64,000 nucleotides of DNA from DASWJZ01 sp963846475 (GCA_963846475.1 CAWJVZ010000004.1:1426001-1490000); one strand, 5' to 3'; numbered from the stretch's first letter, positions 42,345 through 54,783 are shown. Program-made: numbers and translations. The notes: generated from the sequence alone by a model not told the origin.

Positions 42345-42941
42345 TCACGAGGCGTGCCGGGCCTCCGCCTCATCCAGCATCAGGCGCTGCACCAGGATCA
42401 GCGTCTTGGCGTCCTCGATATCGCCGCGTCGCGCTTTCTCGAAGAGCTCAGCCAGCGGCACCTCGACGATTTCAATGTCCTCGCCCTCATGCGGGTTGCC
42501 GCCGCCGTCCTCGGTCCGGTCGGCGGCCGAGACTTCCGCGACGAAGAGGTGCATGCGTTCGGTCAGCGTGCCCGCGGAGGGCACGACGACGCCGATCTTT
42601 CTGAGGCTGCCGATCTTCAGCCCAATCTCCTCCTCCGCCTCCCGGCGGGCGGTTTCCTCCGGGCTCTCGCCGGGATCGATGATGCCGGCGCACGCTTCCA
42701 GGAGAAACGGCTCGACGCCGGCGACGATCAGCGGCGCCCGCCACTGCCGGACCAGGATGGCGACGCCGCGCTGCCGGTCGACCGCGAGCACCACGCTCGC
42801 CGAACCGTGATCGATGATCTCGCGTTCGTGCCGGTGGATCCTGCCCCGAGAATCCGCCGCTTCCACGGTGGCGATGTCGAACCTGTTCCAGCCCTTGTAG
42901 ATGCTACGCGTCGCGACGATGCGCGGCTTATTGGATGACAT
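42345..42941 (-). CDS. NUDIX hydrolase, ADP-ribose pyrophosphatase-like
   Basis: 198-residue cytoplasmic enzyme. The NUDIX box GIIDPGESPEETARREAEEEIG (about 86-107; G-x5-E-x7-REAxEExG) is complete. The preceding ILVRQWRAPLI and the N-terminal beta domain (IATVEAADSRGRIHRHEREI) match the ADP-ribose/nucleoside-diphosphate-sugar pyrophosphatase group (NudF/GDP-mannose type), which dimerise through that domain. Substrate cannot be fixed. It converges on folD with 23 bases between stops. Confidence 0.88.
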   Translation of the reverse strand: MSSNKPRIVATRSIYKGWNRFDIATVEAADSRGRIHRHEREIIDHGSASVVLAVDRQRGVAILVRQWRAPLIVAGVEPFLLEACAGIIDPGESPEETARREAEEEIGLKIGSLRKIGVVVPSAGTLTERMHLFVAEVSAADRTEDGGGNPHEGEDIEIVEVPLAELFEKARRGDIEDAKTLILVQRLMLDEAEARHAS

Positions 42942-43006
42942 GCGGCCGGGCGCCTCTTCTGTTTCAGCAGGGCGTGGCTGTCGGCCACGCCGGCGCTCAA
43001 CTCCGA

Positions 43007-43942
43007 TCAGGCCGCAACGGCTGCATCGTAGCCGCGGAAATTGTTCTCAATGTGGGTAGCGAGCGCGTCGAAGAGGGGCCCGGTCGCATTCGCCGAGCGC
43101 CTCAGCTCGAGCTCGCAATAGCCGATCGGCGGCAGCCCCGCCTCCTCGCCGACGATCTTCAGATCGCCCTGGACGATGGAGCGCGGCAACGGGGCGATCG
43201 CCAGTCCGGCCAGCATCGCGGCGAGCTGGCCGAGATAATGGCGGCTCGAATAGGCCGTACGGTGGGGGATGCCGGCGCGGTCCAGCGAATTGATGGCCAT
43301 CCTCCGCCAGCAGCATCCGACATGCGACACCGCCAGCGGCAGCGGGCTGCGTTCATGCGCGCAGCCGTGCCGGAGGCCCGCCCAGACGAGCTGCTCGCGA
43401 TGGACCACCATGCCCGACGACTGAGCCATGCCGGCGCTGACCAGCGCCACGTCGATCGTGCCGTCGTCGAGGTGATAAAGCAGGTCGCGGCTGCCCATGC
43501 AGAATACGTCGACCTCGACATTCGGATGGCTGGCCGCAAAGCGCGCCAGAATTTCCGGCAGGAAGCGCACGGCGTAGTCGTCCGGCGTGCCCAGCTTGAT
43601 CGTGCCCTGGATCTCCGGGGCCCTGAACCGGGAGAGCGCCTCCTCGGCGAGCTTGAGGATGCGGCGGCCGTAGCCGACCAGCGATTCGCCGTCGGGCGTG
43701 AGCGTCACGGAGCGGCCATCCTTGGCGAAGAGCGGCCGCCCGACCTGGTCCTCCAGCTTCTTCATCTGCATGGACACTGCGGAGGGGGTGCGGAAAACGG
43801 CCCGCGCAGCGCGGTTGAAGCTGCCGGTGTCGGCGATGGCGACGAGGGTGCGCAGAAGGTCGATATCCAGTCCCGCGCCGCTGCGGAAGTCGAAGCTGCT
43901 CTCCGGTTCGGCGGCCTTGGCGTTCATGGCAATTACGCTCAT
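43007..43942 (-). CDS. LysR family transcriptional regulator
   Basis: 311-residue regulator. The N-terminal winged helix-turn-helix (about 27-85) reads LDIDLLRTLVAIADTGSFNR, AARAVFRTPSAVSMQMKKLE and GRPLFAKDGRSVTLT. The effector-binding domain follows from about 100 (GTIKLGTPDDYAVRFLPEIL) and contains VALVSAGMA. The start is ATG 43942 after GGAGCCC; ATG 43927 and a longer start at 43984 are possible. It is divergent from a DUF1127 gene across about 170 bases that include an AT-rich stretch (CATAAGATCAATTCG), a likely place for its operator. No ligand can be named. Confidence 0.9.
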   Translation of the reverse strand: MSVIAMNAKAAEPESSFDFRSGAGLDIDLLRTLVAIADTGSFNRAARAVFRTPSAVSMQMKKLEDQVGRPLFAKDGRSVTLTPDGESLVGYGRRILKLAEEALSRFRAPEIQGTIKLGTPDDYAVRFLPEILARFAASHPNVEVDVFCMGSRDLLYHLDDGTIDVALVSAGMAQSSGMVVHREQLVWAGLRHGCAHERSPLPLAVSHVGCCWRRMAINSLDRAGIPHRTAYSSRHYLGQLAAMLAGLAIAPLPRSIVQGDLKIVGEEAGLPPIGYCELELRRSANATGPLFDALATHIENNFRGYDAAVAA

Positions 43943-44113
43943 TCTCGGGCTCCTCGAATGTTCAGAAGCGCTGACCGGATACATAAGATCAATTCGTTTG
44001 ATTGAGCAATGGGTCTAGGCCAAATAAACCACACGGGCCGGCGAGATCCGGCCTCATCCACCAAGCAACGGACATCAGCGCCGGCCACGGCCGGCGAACG
44101 AGGGAGATTTGCC

Positions 44114-44389
44114 ATGCGCGAAGCAGCCTCATTCATCGCCAGCCAGACGGGCTCGGCGCCGGCGGGAACGCTTTCGGCTCTCCTCCGCGATGTCTCCACC
44201 GCGTTCCGGAGCTGGAACGCTCGGCGGCGCCTGAAGACCCTTAGCGAATACGACGATCACATGCTCGCCGACATCGGCATCACCCGGGAGGATGTCCGCT
44301 GGGCGCTCGATCTGCCCTTCGCCTACGATCCCGGCATCGAGCTGCAGCGGCGGGCGCTCCGCAATCGCGCCCACGGCTGGCGGGCCTAG
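44114..44389 (+). CDS. DUF1127 domain protein
   Basis: 91-residue protein with the C-terminal DUF1127 motif. It has RSWNARRRLKTLSEYDDHMLADIGITREDVRWAL at about 37-70: an arginine-rich helix, then LxxLsdxxLxDIGlxRxdi. Small alphaproteobacterial DUF1127 proteins bind RNA and influence phosphate and carbon metabolism and RNA turnover (known for Agrobacterium and Rhodobacter). Here the domain is preceded by about 35 residues without similarity, and about 20 follow. ATG 44114 follows AGGGAGATTT. It is divergent from the LysR gene, a plausible regulator. Confidence 0.85.
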   Translation: MREAASFIASQTGSAPAGTLSALLRDVSTAFRSWNARRRLKTLSEYDDHMLADIGITREDVRWALDLPFAYDPGIELQRRALRNRAHGWRA

Positions 44390-44472
44390 ATGGCCCTGCC
44401 CATATCCGCAGCGCGCATCGGGTTCCAAGCCGCTGCGAAAATGCTATCGGAACTCCCTGACAAGGAGTTCCG

Positions 44473-47121
44473 ATGCGCACCGAAAATGCCCCGGTCATCC
44501 GGCTCGAAGACTACCGCCCGACCGACTACCTGATCGACAGAACCGAGCTCGACATCAATCTGGCGCCCGACGCGGCGCGAATCGTCTCGCAGCTCGCTGT
44601 CCGCCCTCGCGACGGCACTCCGCCGAACACGCCCCTGGTGCTCGACGGCGACGGCCTAGCCCTGAAAAGGCTGGCACTCGACGGCGCCCCTCTCCCTGCC
44701 ACCGCCTACGAGGCGACGCCGGACCGCCTCACTCTGCACTCGCCCCCGGCCCGGAATTTCCGGCTTACCATCGAGACGGAGGTCAACCCGGCCGCCAACA
44801 GCGCGCTGATGGGCCTCTATCTCTCCAGCGGCGTCTACACGACCCAGTGCGAGGCCGAAGGCTTCCGCCGCATCACCTATTTCCTCGACCGGCCGGACGT
44901 CCTTTCCGTCTATACGACGAGGCTGGAGGCGCGGCAGAGCGAGGCGCCAATCCTCCTGGCGAACGGCAATCTGATCGAGCACGGCGACGTCGCCGGCACG
45001 GACCGGCACTATGCGGTCTGGCACGATCCCTTCCCCAAGCCTTCCTACCTTTTCGCCATAGTCGGCGGCGCGCTTTCCAGCATCCACGACACGTTCGAGA
45101 CGCGCTCGGGGCGGCAGGTTCGCCTTGGCATTTATTGCGAGCCGGGTAAGGAGGAGCGCTGCCGCTATGCGATGGAGGCCTTGAAGCGTTCGATGCGCTG
45201 GGACGAGGAGCGCTTCGGCCTGGAATACGACCTCGACGTCTTTAACATCGTCGCCGTTTCGGATTTCAACATGGGCGCGATGGAGAACAAGGGGCTCAAC
45301 ATTTTCAACGACAAATACGTGCTGGTCGATCCGGAAACCGGGACGGACCAGGACTACGCCCATGTGGAAGCGGTGATCGCCCACGAATATTTCCACAATT
45401 GGACGGGCAATAGAATCACGTGCCGAAACTGGTTCCAGCTGTGCTTGAAGGAGGGGCTGACCGTCTTCCGGGATCAGGAATTCTCTTCCGACATGCGCTC
45501 GCGCGCGGTGAAGCGCATTGCCGACGTGGTTGCGCTGCGCGAGCACCAATTCCCCGAGGACGCCGGTCCCCTCGCCCACCCGGCGCGTCCCACCGTCTAT
45601 CGCGAGATCAACAATTTCTACACGGCGACGGTCTACGAAAAGGGCGCCGAGATATGCCGAATGCTGCAAACGGTGCTCGGCCGCGACGGCTTCCGCGCCG
45701 GCATGGATCTCTATTTCAAGCGCCACGACGGGGACGCCGCCACCATCGAGGATTTCCTCGCCTGTTTCAGCGACGCTACCGGCGCCGACCTGTCGCAGTT
45801 CGCGCTCTGGTACCACCAGGCCGGCACACCGACCGTGACGGTCAAGCACAGCTACGATCCCGCCGCCGAGCGCCTGACGCTGCAGATGCAGCAGGACCTG
45901 CCCGAGACGCCGGACCGGTCGCCGAAGAAGCCCATGCACATCCCGGTCGCCTTCGGCCTGGTCGGGCCGGACGGCCAGGATCTGAGCTTTTCGGCCAGCA
46001 GCCGCGGAGCCAAGGTCGCTGACGGGGTCATGCATCTCACCTCGGCCAGCGCGGAGGTCGTCTTCGAGGGTGTGCGGGCGCGCCCCATCCCATCGCTCTT
46101 CCGCGAGTTCTCCGCGCCGGTGCATGTCGAGTTGGACCTGAGTCTCGAGGACCGCCTGTTCCTGATCGGCCGCGATCCGGATCCGTTCAACCGCTGGGAG
46201 GCCGCGCAGCAGGTCGCGCTGACGATGCTGGAGCAGGCCACCGCCGCGATACGCCGCGGCCAGGCCCCGGTCTTCGAAACGCGTTTCGCGGAGGAGCTTG
46301 GGCGGCTTGCCAATAACGACGAGCTCGATCCCGCCTTCCGCGCGCTCGCATTGACGCTGCCGAGCGAGACCGAAATCGCCCAGGCGATCGGCCGCGACAT
46401 CGACCCCGACGCTATCCACCAGGCACGGCGCGCCCTGCAGGCACGCGTGGGACAGGACGCCGGTCCGATCCTCGTGGAAGCTGCCGCCCGGGCGGCGCCG
46501 AGCCGTCCGTATTCGCCCGACGCAGACAATGCCGGACGGCGCGCCTTCGCCCACGCCGCCTGGACTCTCTCGGTTGCCGGCGGAAGCATGCGGAGCAACG
46601 ACGTAATGCGGCTCTACGAGGCGTCGGAGAATCTCACCGACCGGTTGGCCGCGTTGCGACTCCTCGTGCATCACGGCCTGGAGGGTGCCGATGCGGCGAT
46701 GCGGCTCTTTTACGATCGCTATCGCGACAATCCGCTCGTCCTCGACAAATGGTTCGCCGTGCAGGCGACGATGCCGGACCGCGACACGCTCCGCCGGGTC
46801 GAGGCGCTCGCCGCACATCCGAGCTTCTCGCTGAAGAACCCGAACCGCGTTTACGCGCTGCTGCGCTCGTTCGCGGCCGGCAATCCGGTCGGCTTCAATC
46901 GTCAGGACGGCGCCGCATACCGCTACCTGGCCGCGATGATCGGCGAGATCGACGGTCAGAATCCCTCCGTCGCGGCCCGCCTCGCCACCGCCTTCCGCTC
47001 CTATCGGATGCTGGAGCCGGAGCGGCGCAACCACGCCGAATCAGCCCTCCGTCAGCTGCGCGAATCCGAACGGCTTTCGCGCGACGTGACGGACATCCTG
47101 ACGCGCACCCTCGGCGGCTGA
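44473..47121 (+). CDS. pepN: Aminopeptidase N (M1 family)
   Basis: 882-residue zinc metallopeptidase releasing N-terminal residues from peptides; cytoplasmic, no signal peptide. The exopeptidase motif GAMEN is at about 268-272. The zinc site HEYFHNW is at about 304-310, with the third ligand glutamate in LKEGLTVFRDQEF at about 327. It begins IRLEDYRPTDYLIDRTELDI like other bacterial PepN, and full length is normal (E. coli enzyme 870). Intact across 2.6 kb, in contrast to the indel-rich regions elsewhere. ATG 44473 after AAGGAG. Confidence 0.97.
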   Translation: MRTENAPVIRLEDYRPTDYLIDRTELDINLAPDAARIVSQLAVRPRDGTPPNTPLVLDGDGLALKRLALDGAPLPATAYEATPDRLTLHSPPARNFRLTIETEVNPAANSALMGLYLSSGVYTTQCEAEGFRRITYFLDRPDVLSVYTTRLEARQSEAPILLANGNLIEHGDVAGTDRHYAVWHDPFPKPSYLFAIVGGALSSIHDTFETRSGRQVRLGIYCEPGKEERCRYAMEALKRSMRWDEERFGLEYDLDVFNIVAVSDFNMGAMENKGLNIFNDKYVLVDPETGTDQDYAHVEAVIAHEYFHNWTGNRITCRNWFQLCLKEGLTVFRDQEFSSDMRSRAVKRIADVVALREHQFPEDAGPLAHPARPTVYREINNFYTATVYEKGAEICRMLQTVLGRDGFRAGMDLYFKRHDGDAATIEDFLACFSDATGADLSQFALWYHQAGTPTVTVKHSYDPAAERLTLQMQQDLPETPDRSPKKPMHIPVAFGLVGPDGQDLSFSASSRGAKVADGVMHLTSASAEVVFEGVRARPIPSLFREFSAPVHVELDLSLEDRLFLIGRDPDPFNRWEAAQQVALTMLEQATAAIRRGQAPVFETRFAEELGRLANNDELDPAFRALALTLPSETEIAQAIGRDIDPDAIHQARRALQARVGQDAGPILVEAAARAAPSRPYSPDADNAGRRAFAHAAWTLSVAGGSMRSNDVMRLYEASENLTDRLAALRLLVHHGLEGADAAMRLFYDRYRDNPLVLDKWFAVQATMPDRDTLRRVEALAAHPSFSLKNPNRVYALLRSFAAGNPVGFNRQDGAAYRYLAAMIGEIDGQNPSVAARLATAFRSYRMLEPERRNHAESALRQLRESERLSRDVTDILTRTLGG

Positions 47122-47241
47122 AACACACTCCGCGACAATGCGATGCGAACCGCGAATTGGAGGTGGACAAGCGGAATCCGCTTGATTCAAATGAACTGAT
47201 TCGGGAGGCGGCGGCCCGAATGGACCTTGAGGAGGCTTGGC

Positions 47242-49581
<2,340 letters not shown>

Positions 49582-49588
49582 CGGGTCT

Positions 49589-52570
49589 TCAGCCGACAGC
49601 CACCCCGAGCACGCTTTCCAATGCCGCTCGGGCCCGCTTCTGCAACGTCAGCAGAGTTTCCTCAAGGGCCCCGAATTCCGCTGCATCGAGCGCGCCCGAC
49701 AATGGCAGATCTGCAGTTTCGGCGGGCATGGCGGCGCGCTCGGTGTCAGCCAATGACGGGCGAGCGGCGGCGACGAGAAGCCGCTTCAACGCATCGGGCG
49801 CGTGCTGCGGATCGAAGGCCTTGTCGTCAGCCGTGCGCTGGATCTGCAGGAGCGCGGTCTGAAGCGAGGCGGCGGCCAGCAGAGTGTCGCCTTCGGCCTG
49901 CGACAGCCGGCCCTTCTCCATCGCGCGCTCAAGCGTCTCCAGAAGAGTCTCGCCGGCTTTTCGGCCGAGGCCCGCAAGCACAAGAAATTGCGCCGCGAAT
50001 TCGGCGTCGATCAGCCCACCGCGGGCAAGCTTTACATCGAAGCTATTGGCGGCCGGCTTTTCGCGCTCGATACGGCCGCGCATGGCGCCGATGTCGGCGG
50101 CGAGCTCTTGCCCGTCGCGCGGCATGGCGACAATCCTATCGAGCGCCACTGAGACCCGCTGAACAAGGTCCGGCTCGCCGGCGATGGGCCGGCCGCGCGA
50201 CATCGCCATGTGTTCCCAGGTCCAGGCCTCGTGAAGCTGATAATGCTCGAACGCTTCGATATGGGTGGCGAGCGGACCGGCCTGGCCGGATGGTCTGAGC
50301 CGGAGGTCCACCTGGTAGGCGCAGCCCTCCGCTGTCGGGGCGGCGAGCGCCGCGGTGAGCCGCTGGGTCAGCCGGGTATAGTATTGTGAGGGGGGCAGCG
50401 GCCGCGCGCCGTCCGAAGCGATCGCATCAGCGGCATGGTCGTAGATCACGATGAGATCAAGGTCGGAGCCAGCGGTCATTTCGCGACTGCCGAGGCGCCC
50501 GAAGGCAAGAATCGCCGCCCGGCCTGCCGGAAGCCGGCCATGCTGCCGCTCGAATTCTTCGAGGGTTCGCCGGAACAGCGCCTGCACGACGGCTTCGGCG
50601 AGATCGGAAAATGCCTTGCCGGCCTCGGGAGGCTTCAACGTCGCTTTCAACAGGCCGACGGAGATGAGGAAGCGCTGCTCGGCGGCGAACAGCCGCGCCC
50701 GATTGAGCACATCCTCATAGCTCGACGCTTCGGAAAGGCTCGCCTCCAGCCGCTCCGCCAGCGCTTCGCGGCCGATCACCTCGCTGGCGGCGGCCGGATC
50801 GATCAGGGCGTCCACCACATGCGGCCGGCGCGCAAAAATCTCCGTCAGGCGCGGCGCCGCGCCGAGGATGGTGGCGAGGAGATCGAGGAGCTCGCGATTG
50901 GTGTTGAGAAGCGCAAAGAGCTGCGCGCCGGCCGGCAATGCCTTCAGCAGGCTGTCGAACGCCCGCAGCGCCGCGTCTGGATTGCCGGCGCGCGAGAAAG
51001 CCTGCAGCAACGCCGGGGTGATCTCCGTCAGCCCCTCGCGCGCCGCGGTGGACCGCATGGCGGCAAACCGGCCGAAATGCCAGCCGCGCACGGTATGCGT
51101 CACATGCGTCGGATCCTGGAAGCCGAGCCGGAGCAACGTCTCGATCGTATCGGGGTCGTCCTCGCCGCCGGTAAAAACCAGGCTGCCGGTCTCGTTGGAT
51201 AGATCGGGCGCGTCCTCAAACAGCTCCGAATAACGCCGCGCCACTGTTTCGAGGACCCGCCGCAGCTCCGCCTCGAAGACCTGCGGATCCTCATACCCCG
51301 TCAGCCGGCCGATCCGCGCGAGCCCGCCGCGATCCGCCGGCATGGTGTGCGTCTGCTCGTCGCGCACCATCTGCAGGCGGTGTTCGACCGTGCGGAGCGT
51401 CACATAGGCGTCGTCGAGATCGCGCCGTGCGGCTTCGTCAATCCAGCCCTTGGCGGCTAGCTTCTCCAACATGGCGCGTGTGCGGCGGCCGCGGAGCGAG
51501 CGGTCGCGGCCCCCCGCGATCAGCTGCTGCGTCTGCGCAAAGAATTCGATCTCGCGGATGCCGCCGCGGCCGCGCTTGATGTCGTGGCCGAGCACGCGCA
51601 CGGAGGCGTGCCCCCGATGGGCATGCACCTGCCGCTTGATCGAATGGATGTCGGCGATCGCGGCGAAGTCGAGGTATTTCCGCCAGATGAACGGCGCGAT
51701 CTCGCCGATGAACGCCTCTCCCGCGGCGATATCGCCCGTGGCGGCGCGAGCCTTTATGAGGGCAGCTCGCTCCCAGTTCTGCCCCATGCTTTCGTAGTAG
51801 AGGAGCGCGGCGGGCGCCGACAGCGCCAACGGCGTCGCCGCCGGGTCGGGCCGCAGCCGCAAATCGGTGCGGAACACATAGCCGTCAGCCGTCCGTTCCT
51901 GCAGGAGCGCGACCAGGCCACGCACGATCTTGATCCAAAACACGGAAGGTTCGACGCCCTCCGCCGGGCCCGGCGCATGCGGATCGAACAACGCGATCAG
52001 GTCGATGTCGCTGGAGTAGTTGAGCTCGTGCGCGCCGTATTTACCCATAGCGAGCACGAAGAAGCCGCACGCGGCATTTCCGCGTAGCCACGCGCCGCTG
52101 CGCGCCGCCTCTTGGAGCAGAAACTTCAGCGCCGCCGCGAGCGCGGCATCGGCAAAGGCCGTGAGCGAGCCTGTCACCGCCTCCAGCGGGAGCGCCCTGC
52201 CGAGGTCCGCCAAGGCGAGGCTCAGCGCAACGTTCTGCCTGGCTTTGCGGAGCGCCGCCATGGCTTCCGGCTTGGTCGCCCATTCGGCGGCTCCGAGCTC
52301 GGCAATCTGCCGTTCGATGCGCGTTTCCGGCCCCTCGCCCAGGATCGCGGCGAGCCGCGCAACATCCTTGGCAGCGAGGTCGAGCAGGAACGGGCAGTCG
52401 CCGAGCGCGCTGCCCAGGAAAGCACCCAGCCCTGGCTCCGCCAGAATCGCGTCGAGCACCGGCCGTGCATCCTGCCGCTCGGCGGCTTCGCCGAGATGCT
52501 GGAGGGCGTCGCCCGAATGCGGCGAGTCGGGGAGCGGCCGGATGCGGCTGCGGAGCGGCTCAGCCGGCAT
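49589..52570 (-). CDS. glnE: Bifunctional glutamine synthetase adenylyltransferase/deadenylase
   Basis: 993-residue enzyme that adenylylates glutamine synthetase and removes the AMP under control of PII proteins. Two nucleotidyltransferase domains are visible. The N-terminal deadenylase has SSDIDLIALFDP (about 185). The C-terminal adenylylase has GSDLDLIVIYDHA (about 705), each followed by helical regulatory domains. Both catalytic DxD pairs are intact. Its 5' end overlaps the end of the histidine kinase gene by 11 bases, suggesting co-transcription with the two-component pair. The same neighbourhood (degP, two-component genes, glnE) recurs in rhizobia as far as I recall. Confidence 0.95.
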   Translation of the reverse strand: MPAEPLRSRIRPLPDSPHSGDALQHLGEAAERQDARPVLDAILAEPGLGAFLGSALGDCPFLLDLAAKDVARLAAILGEGPETRIERQIAELGAAEWATKPEAMAALRKARQNVALSLALADLGRALPLEAVTGSLTAFADAALAAALKFLLQEAARSGAWLRGNAACGFFVLAMGKYGAHELNYSSDIDLIALFDPHAPGPAEGVEPSVFWIKIVRGLVALLQERTADGYVFRTDLRLRPDPAATPLALSAPAALLYYESMGQNWERAALIKARAATGDIAAGEAFIGEIAPFIWRKYLDFAAIADIHSIKRQVHAHRGHASVRVLGHDIKRGRGGIREIEFFAQTQQLIAGGRDRSLRGRRTRAMLEKLAAKGWIDEAARRDLDDAYVTLRTVEHRLQMVRDEQTHTMPADRGGLARIGRLTGYEDPQVFEAELRRVLETVARRYSELFEDAPDLSNETGSLVFTGGEDDPDTIETLLRLGFQDPTHVTHTVRGWHFGRFAAMRSTAAREGLTEITPALLQAFSRAGNPDAALRAFDSLLKALPAGAQLFALLNTNRELLDLLATILGAAPRLTEIFARRPHVVDALIDPAAASEVIGREALAERLEASLSEASSYEDVLNRARLFAAEQRFLISVGLLKATLKPPEAGKAFSDLAEAVVQALFRRTLEEFERQHGRLPAGRAAILAFGRLGSREMTAGSDLDLIVIYDHAADAIASDGARPLPPSQYYTRLTQRLTAALAAPTAEGCAYQVDLRLRPSGQAGPLATHIEAFEHYQLHEAWTWEHMAMSRGRPIAGEPDLVQRVSVALDRIVAMPRDGQELAADIGAMRGRIEREKPAANSFDVKLARGGLIDAEFAAQFLVLAGLGRKAGETLLETLERAMEKGRLSQAEGDTLLAAASLQTALLQIQRTADDKAFDPQHAPDALKRLLVAAARPSLADTERAAMPAETADLPLSGALDAAEFGALEETLLTLQKRARAALESVLGVAVG

Positions 52571-53972
52571 GGCCGAGCGCTGTTCCTGGGACGCAAAGGG
52601 TGGCCGCGAGGCCCGGAGAATTGTCGCCGAGGACGAGCTTGCCGCCGTGCAGCTGCGCCACGGCCGAAACGAGGCTGAGGCCGAGGCCGGCGCCCGGCTT
52701 GGAGCGGCTTTCCTCCAGCCGCACGAAGCGCTCGGTGACGCGCGTCCGGTCAGCCTCGGCGATGCCGGCCCCGTTGTCGGACACGCTCAGAGCAACCGTC
52801 CCTGAATCGTGTCCGACCGCGATCACCACCTCCGGCTCTGCCGCGCCCTCGTCGGCATATTTCACCGCGTTGTCGACGAGGTTGGCGAGCGCCTGGCTGA
52901 TCAGCTCGCGGTTGGCGCGCACCATCACCGGACCGCCGGTCTGCAGCTTCAAACTGACGCCGGCCTCGTCGGCCAAGGGCTCGTACAGCTCGAAGACGTC
53001 GCGGGCGACCTGCGATGCGTCAAAGACCCCGAACTCGACGTCCGGCGAGCCCGCCTCCGCCCGGGCGATCAGGAGGAGGGCATTGAAGGTACGGATCAGC
53101 TGATCCGCCTCCTCGATGGTGGCCTGCAGCGCCTCGCGGTTCTCCGCGTCCCCACCGCCGCGCGCGAGCGTCGTTTCGAGGCGGTTGCGGATCCTGGTCA
53201 GCGGCGTCTTCAGATCGTGGGCGATATTGTCGGAAACCTGCTTCAGCCCGAGCATCAACCGCTCGATGCGCGCCAGCATGGTGTTGAGGCTTTCCGCGAG
53301 GCGGTCGAACTCGTCGTCCGTTCCCGTCACTTCGAGCCGGCGCGACAGGTCGCCTTCCATGATGCGCCGGCTCGATTCAGCGATGGAATCGATCCGCTTC
53401 AAGACCCGGCGCGACACGAACATCCAGGAGATCAAACCGAGTCCGGCCATCAGCGCGACGGTCCAGATCAGCGCCTGGCGGACAATTCCGGCCAGCTCCT
53501 CGCTCTCGCTGATATCCCGGCCCACCAGGATACGCGAGCCGCCGGGAAGCTCGGCAACGCGCACCAGCGCAGCATACGGCGCGCCCGGCCTATCTTCCTC
53601 CAGCCGCTGATAGGGCACGAGCTGCGGGGCGGGATCGGTCTGGTTGAGGATCCGCGGCGGCACCAATTCGACGTTGCCGGCGATCTTGTTTCCCTCAGGA
53701 TCGGTCAGCAGATAGAGGCTGGCCCCGGGCCGCCGGCTGCGCAGCTCGATGAAGCGGGCAAGGCGTGGAATGCCGCCGCCGCGGTACTGCTCGGCGATGG
53801 CGCTCATCTCGGCGTTCACCGCCCGCCGCATCTGCGTCTGCAGGATCTCCGTCGTGTTGCGCGCGATGGTGCCGATCAGGAAAGCCGCAAAGACGGTGAA
53901 GACGGCGAGATAAATTGCCGAGAGCTTGAACGCCGTGGTGCGGAACAGGCGCAAAGGCGCAGGGCTAGGCAT
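52560..53972 (-). CDS. Two-component sensor histidine kinase
   Basis: 470-residue inner-membrane kinase. TM1 at about 14-34 (AFKLSAIYLAVFTVFAAFLI), a periplasmic sensor of about 130 residues, TM2 at about 168-188 (LIWTVALMAGLGLISWMFVS), then HAMP (RRIMEGDLSRRLEVTGTDDE). HisKA SDNIAHDLKTPLTRIRNRLE has the phosphorylated His at about 253. HATPase has LANLVDNAVKYA, DNGAGI and GAGLGLSLV. It overlaps its response-regulator gene by 8 bases and glnE by 11. The signal sensed is unknown; placement beside degP suggests an envelope-stress function (inference). Confidence 0.92.
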   Translation of the reverse strand: MPSPAPLRLFRTTAFKLSAIYLAVFTVFAAFLIGTIARNTTEILQTQMRRAVNAEMSAIAEQYRGGGIPRLARFIELRSRRPGASLYLLTDPEGNKIAGNVELVPPRILNQTDPAPQLVPYQRLEEDRPGAPYAALVRVAELPGGSRILVGRDISESEELAGIVRQALIWTVALMAGLGLISWMFVSRRVLKRIDSIAESSRRIMEGDLSRRLEVTGTDDEFDRLAESLNTMLARIERLMLGLKQVSDNIAHDLKTPLTRIRNRLETTLARGGGDAENREALQATIEEADQLIRTFNALLLIARAEAGSPDVEFGVFDASQVARDVFELYEPLADEAGVSLKLQTGGPVMVRANRELISQALANLVDNAVKYADEGAAEPEVVIAVGHDSGTVALSVSDNGAGIAEADRTRVTERFVRLEESRSKPGAGLGLSLVSAVAQLHGGKLVLGDNSPGLAATLCVPGTALGHAG

Positions 53973-54642
53973 CGTCCCGCATCACGTAGCCGGAACCCCG
54001 CACCGTGTGCAGGAGCGGCCGCGCAAATCCCTTGTCGATCTTGGCCCGGAGCCGCGACATGTGCACGTCGATGACATTGGTCTGCGGGTCGAAATGATAG
54101 TCCCAGACTTTCTCCAGGAGCATGGTGCGCGTCACCACGGTCCCGGCATTCTTCATGAGATATTCGAGCAGCCGGAACTCGCGCGGCTGCAGGACGATCG
54201 GATCGCCGCCGCGATGGACCTTGCGCGCCAGCCGGTCGAGCTCCAGGTCGGCAACGCGATAGACCGTCTCCGCCTCCTGCGGAACGTTCCGGCGACCCAG
54301 CACCTCGATGCGGGCAAGCAGCTCGGAGAAGGCATAGGGTTTCGGAAGGTAGTCGTCGCCGCCGGCGCGAAGGCCGGTGACGCGATCGTCCACCTGGCCG
54401 AGCGCGGAGAGGATGAGCACCGGCACCTTGTTGCCGGAGGCCCTGAGCTCGGCGATGAGCGACAGGCCGTCCCGCTTCGGCAGCATGCGGTCGACTACGA
54501 GGACGTCGTAGTCGCCCTCGCTCGCCCGTTCCAGGCCGCTCTCGCCGTCATGCGCCTGGTCGGCGGCATGCCCGGCCTCACGCAGCGCCTTGACGAGATA
54601 GCTCGCCGCCTCGCGGTCGTCTTCAATGACGAGAATGCGCAT
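53965..54642 (-). CDS. OmpR-family response regulator
   Basis: 225-residue regulator. The receiver begins MRILVIEDDREAASYLVKAL with acidic D9/D10, the phospho-acceptor D51 in VLVVDRMLPKRDGL, and K101 in YLPKPYAFSELLARI. The winged-helix domain has LQPREFRLLEYLMKNAGTVV, TRTMLLEKVWDY and TNVIDVHMSRLRAKID. It is the first gene of an apparent operon RR-HK-glnE, about 140 bases downstream of degP in the same direction and separated from it by a hairpin. It may control degP (inference). Confidence 0.94.
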   Translation of the reverse strand: MRILVIEDDREAASYLVKALREAGHAADQAHDGESGLERASEGDYDVLVVDRMLPKRDGLSLIAELRASGNKVPVLILSALGQVDDRVTGLRAGGDDYLPKPYAFSELLARIEVLGRRNVPQEAETVYRVADLELDRLARKVHRGGDPIVLQPREFRLLEYLMKNAGTVVTRTMLLEKVWDYHFDPQTNVIDVHMSRLRAKIDKGFARPLLHTVRGSGYVMRDDA

Positions 54643-54697
54643 GGCGATGAGATAGCGACCCGGCGCGCCCCACGCCAGCTGGCGCCCAGACAGAAAT

Positions 54698-54721
54698 GGC
54701 GGGCCGCTTGCGCGGCCCGCC
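54698..54721 (-). terminator. Hairpin after degP
   Basis: GGCGGGCCGC-GCAA-GCGGCCCGCC on the minus strand, followed by ATTTCTGTC: a perfect ten-pair stem with a short T-poor tail. It separates degP from the response-regulator operon. Confidence 0.6.
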
Positions 54722-54783
54722 TGTCGGAGCCGGACGCCTGGGGGGCGACGATGGCGTCCGGTTCCGCTCCGATGCGCGAAGGC

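Noticed and set aside
44656..47034. 792-codon open frame antisense to pepN
   Set aside because: pepN is intact with both zinc motifs; the antisense product has only low-complexity charged sequence.
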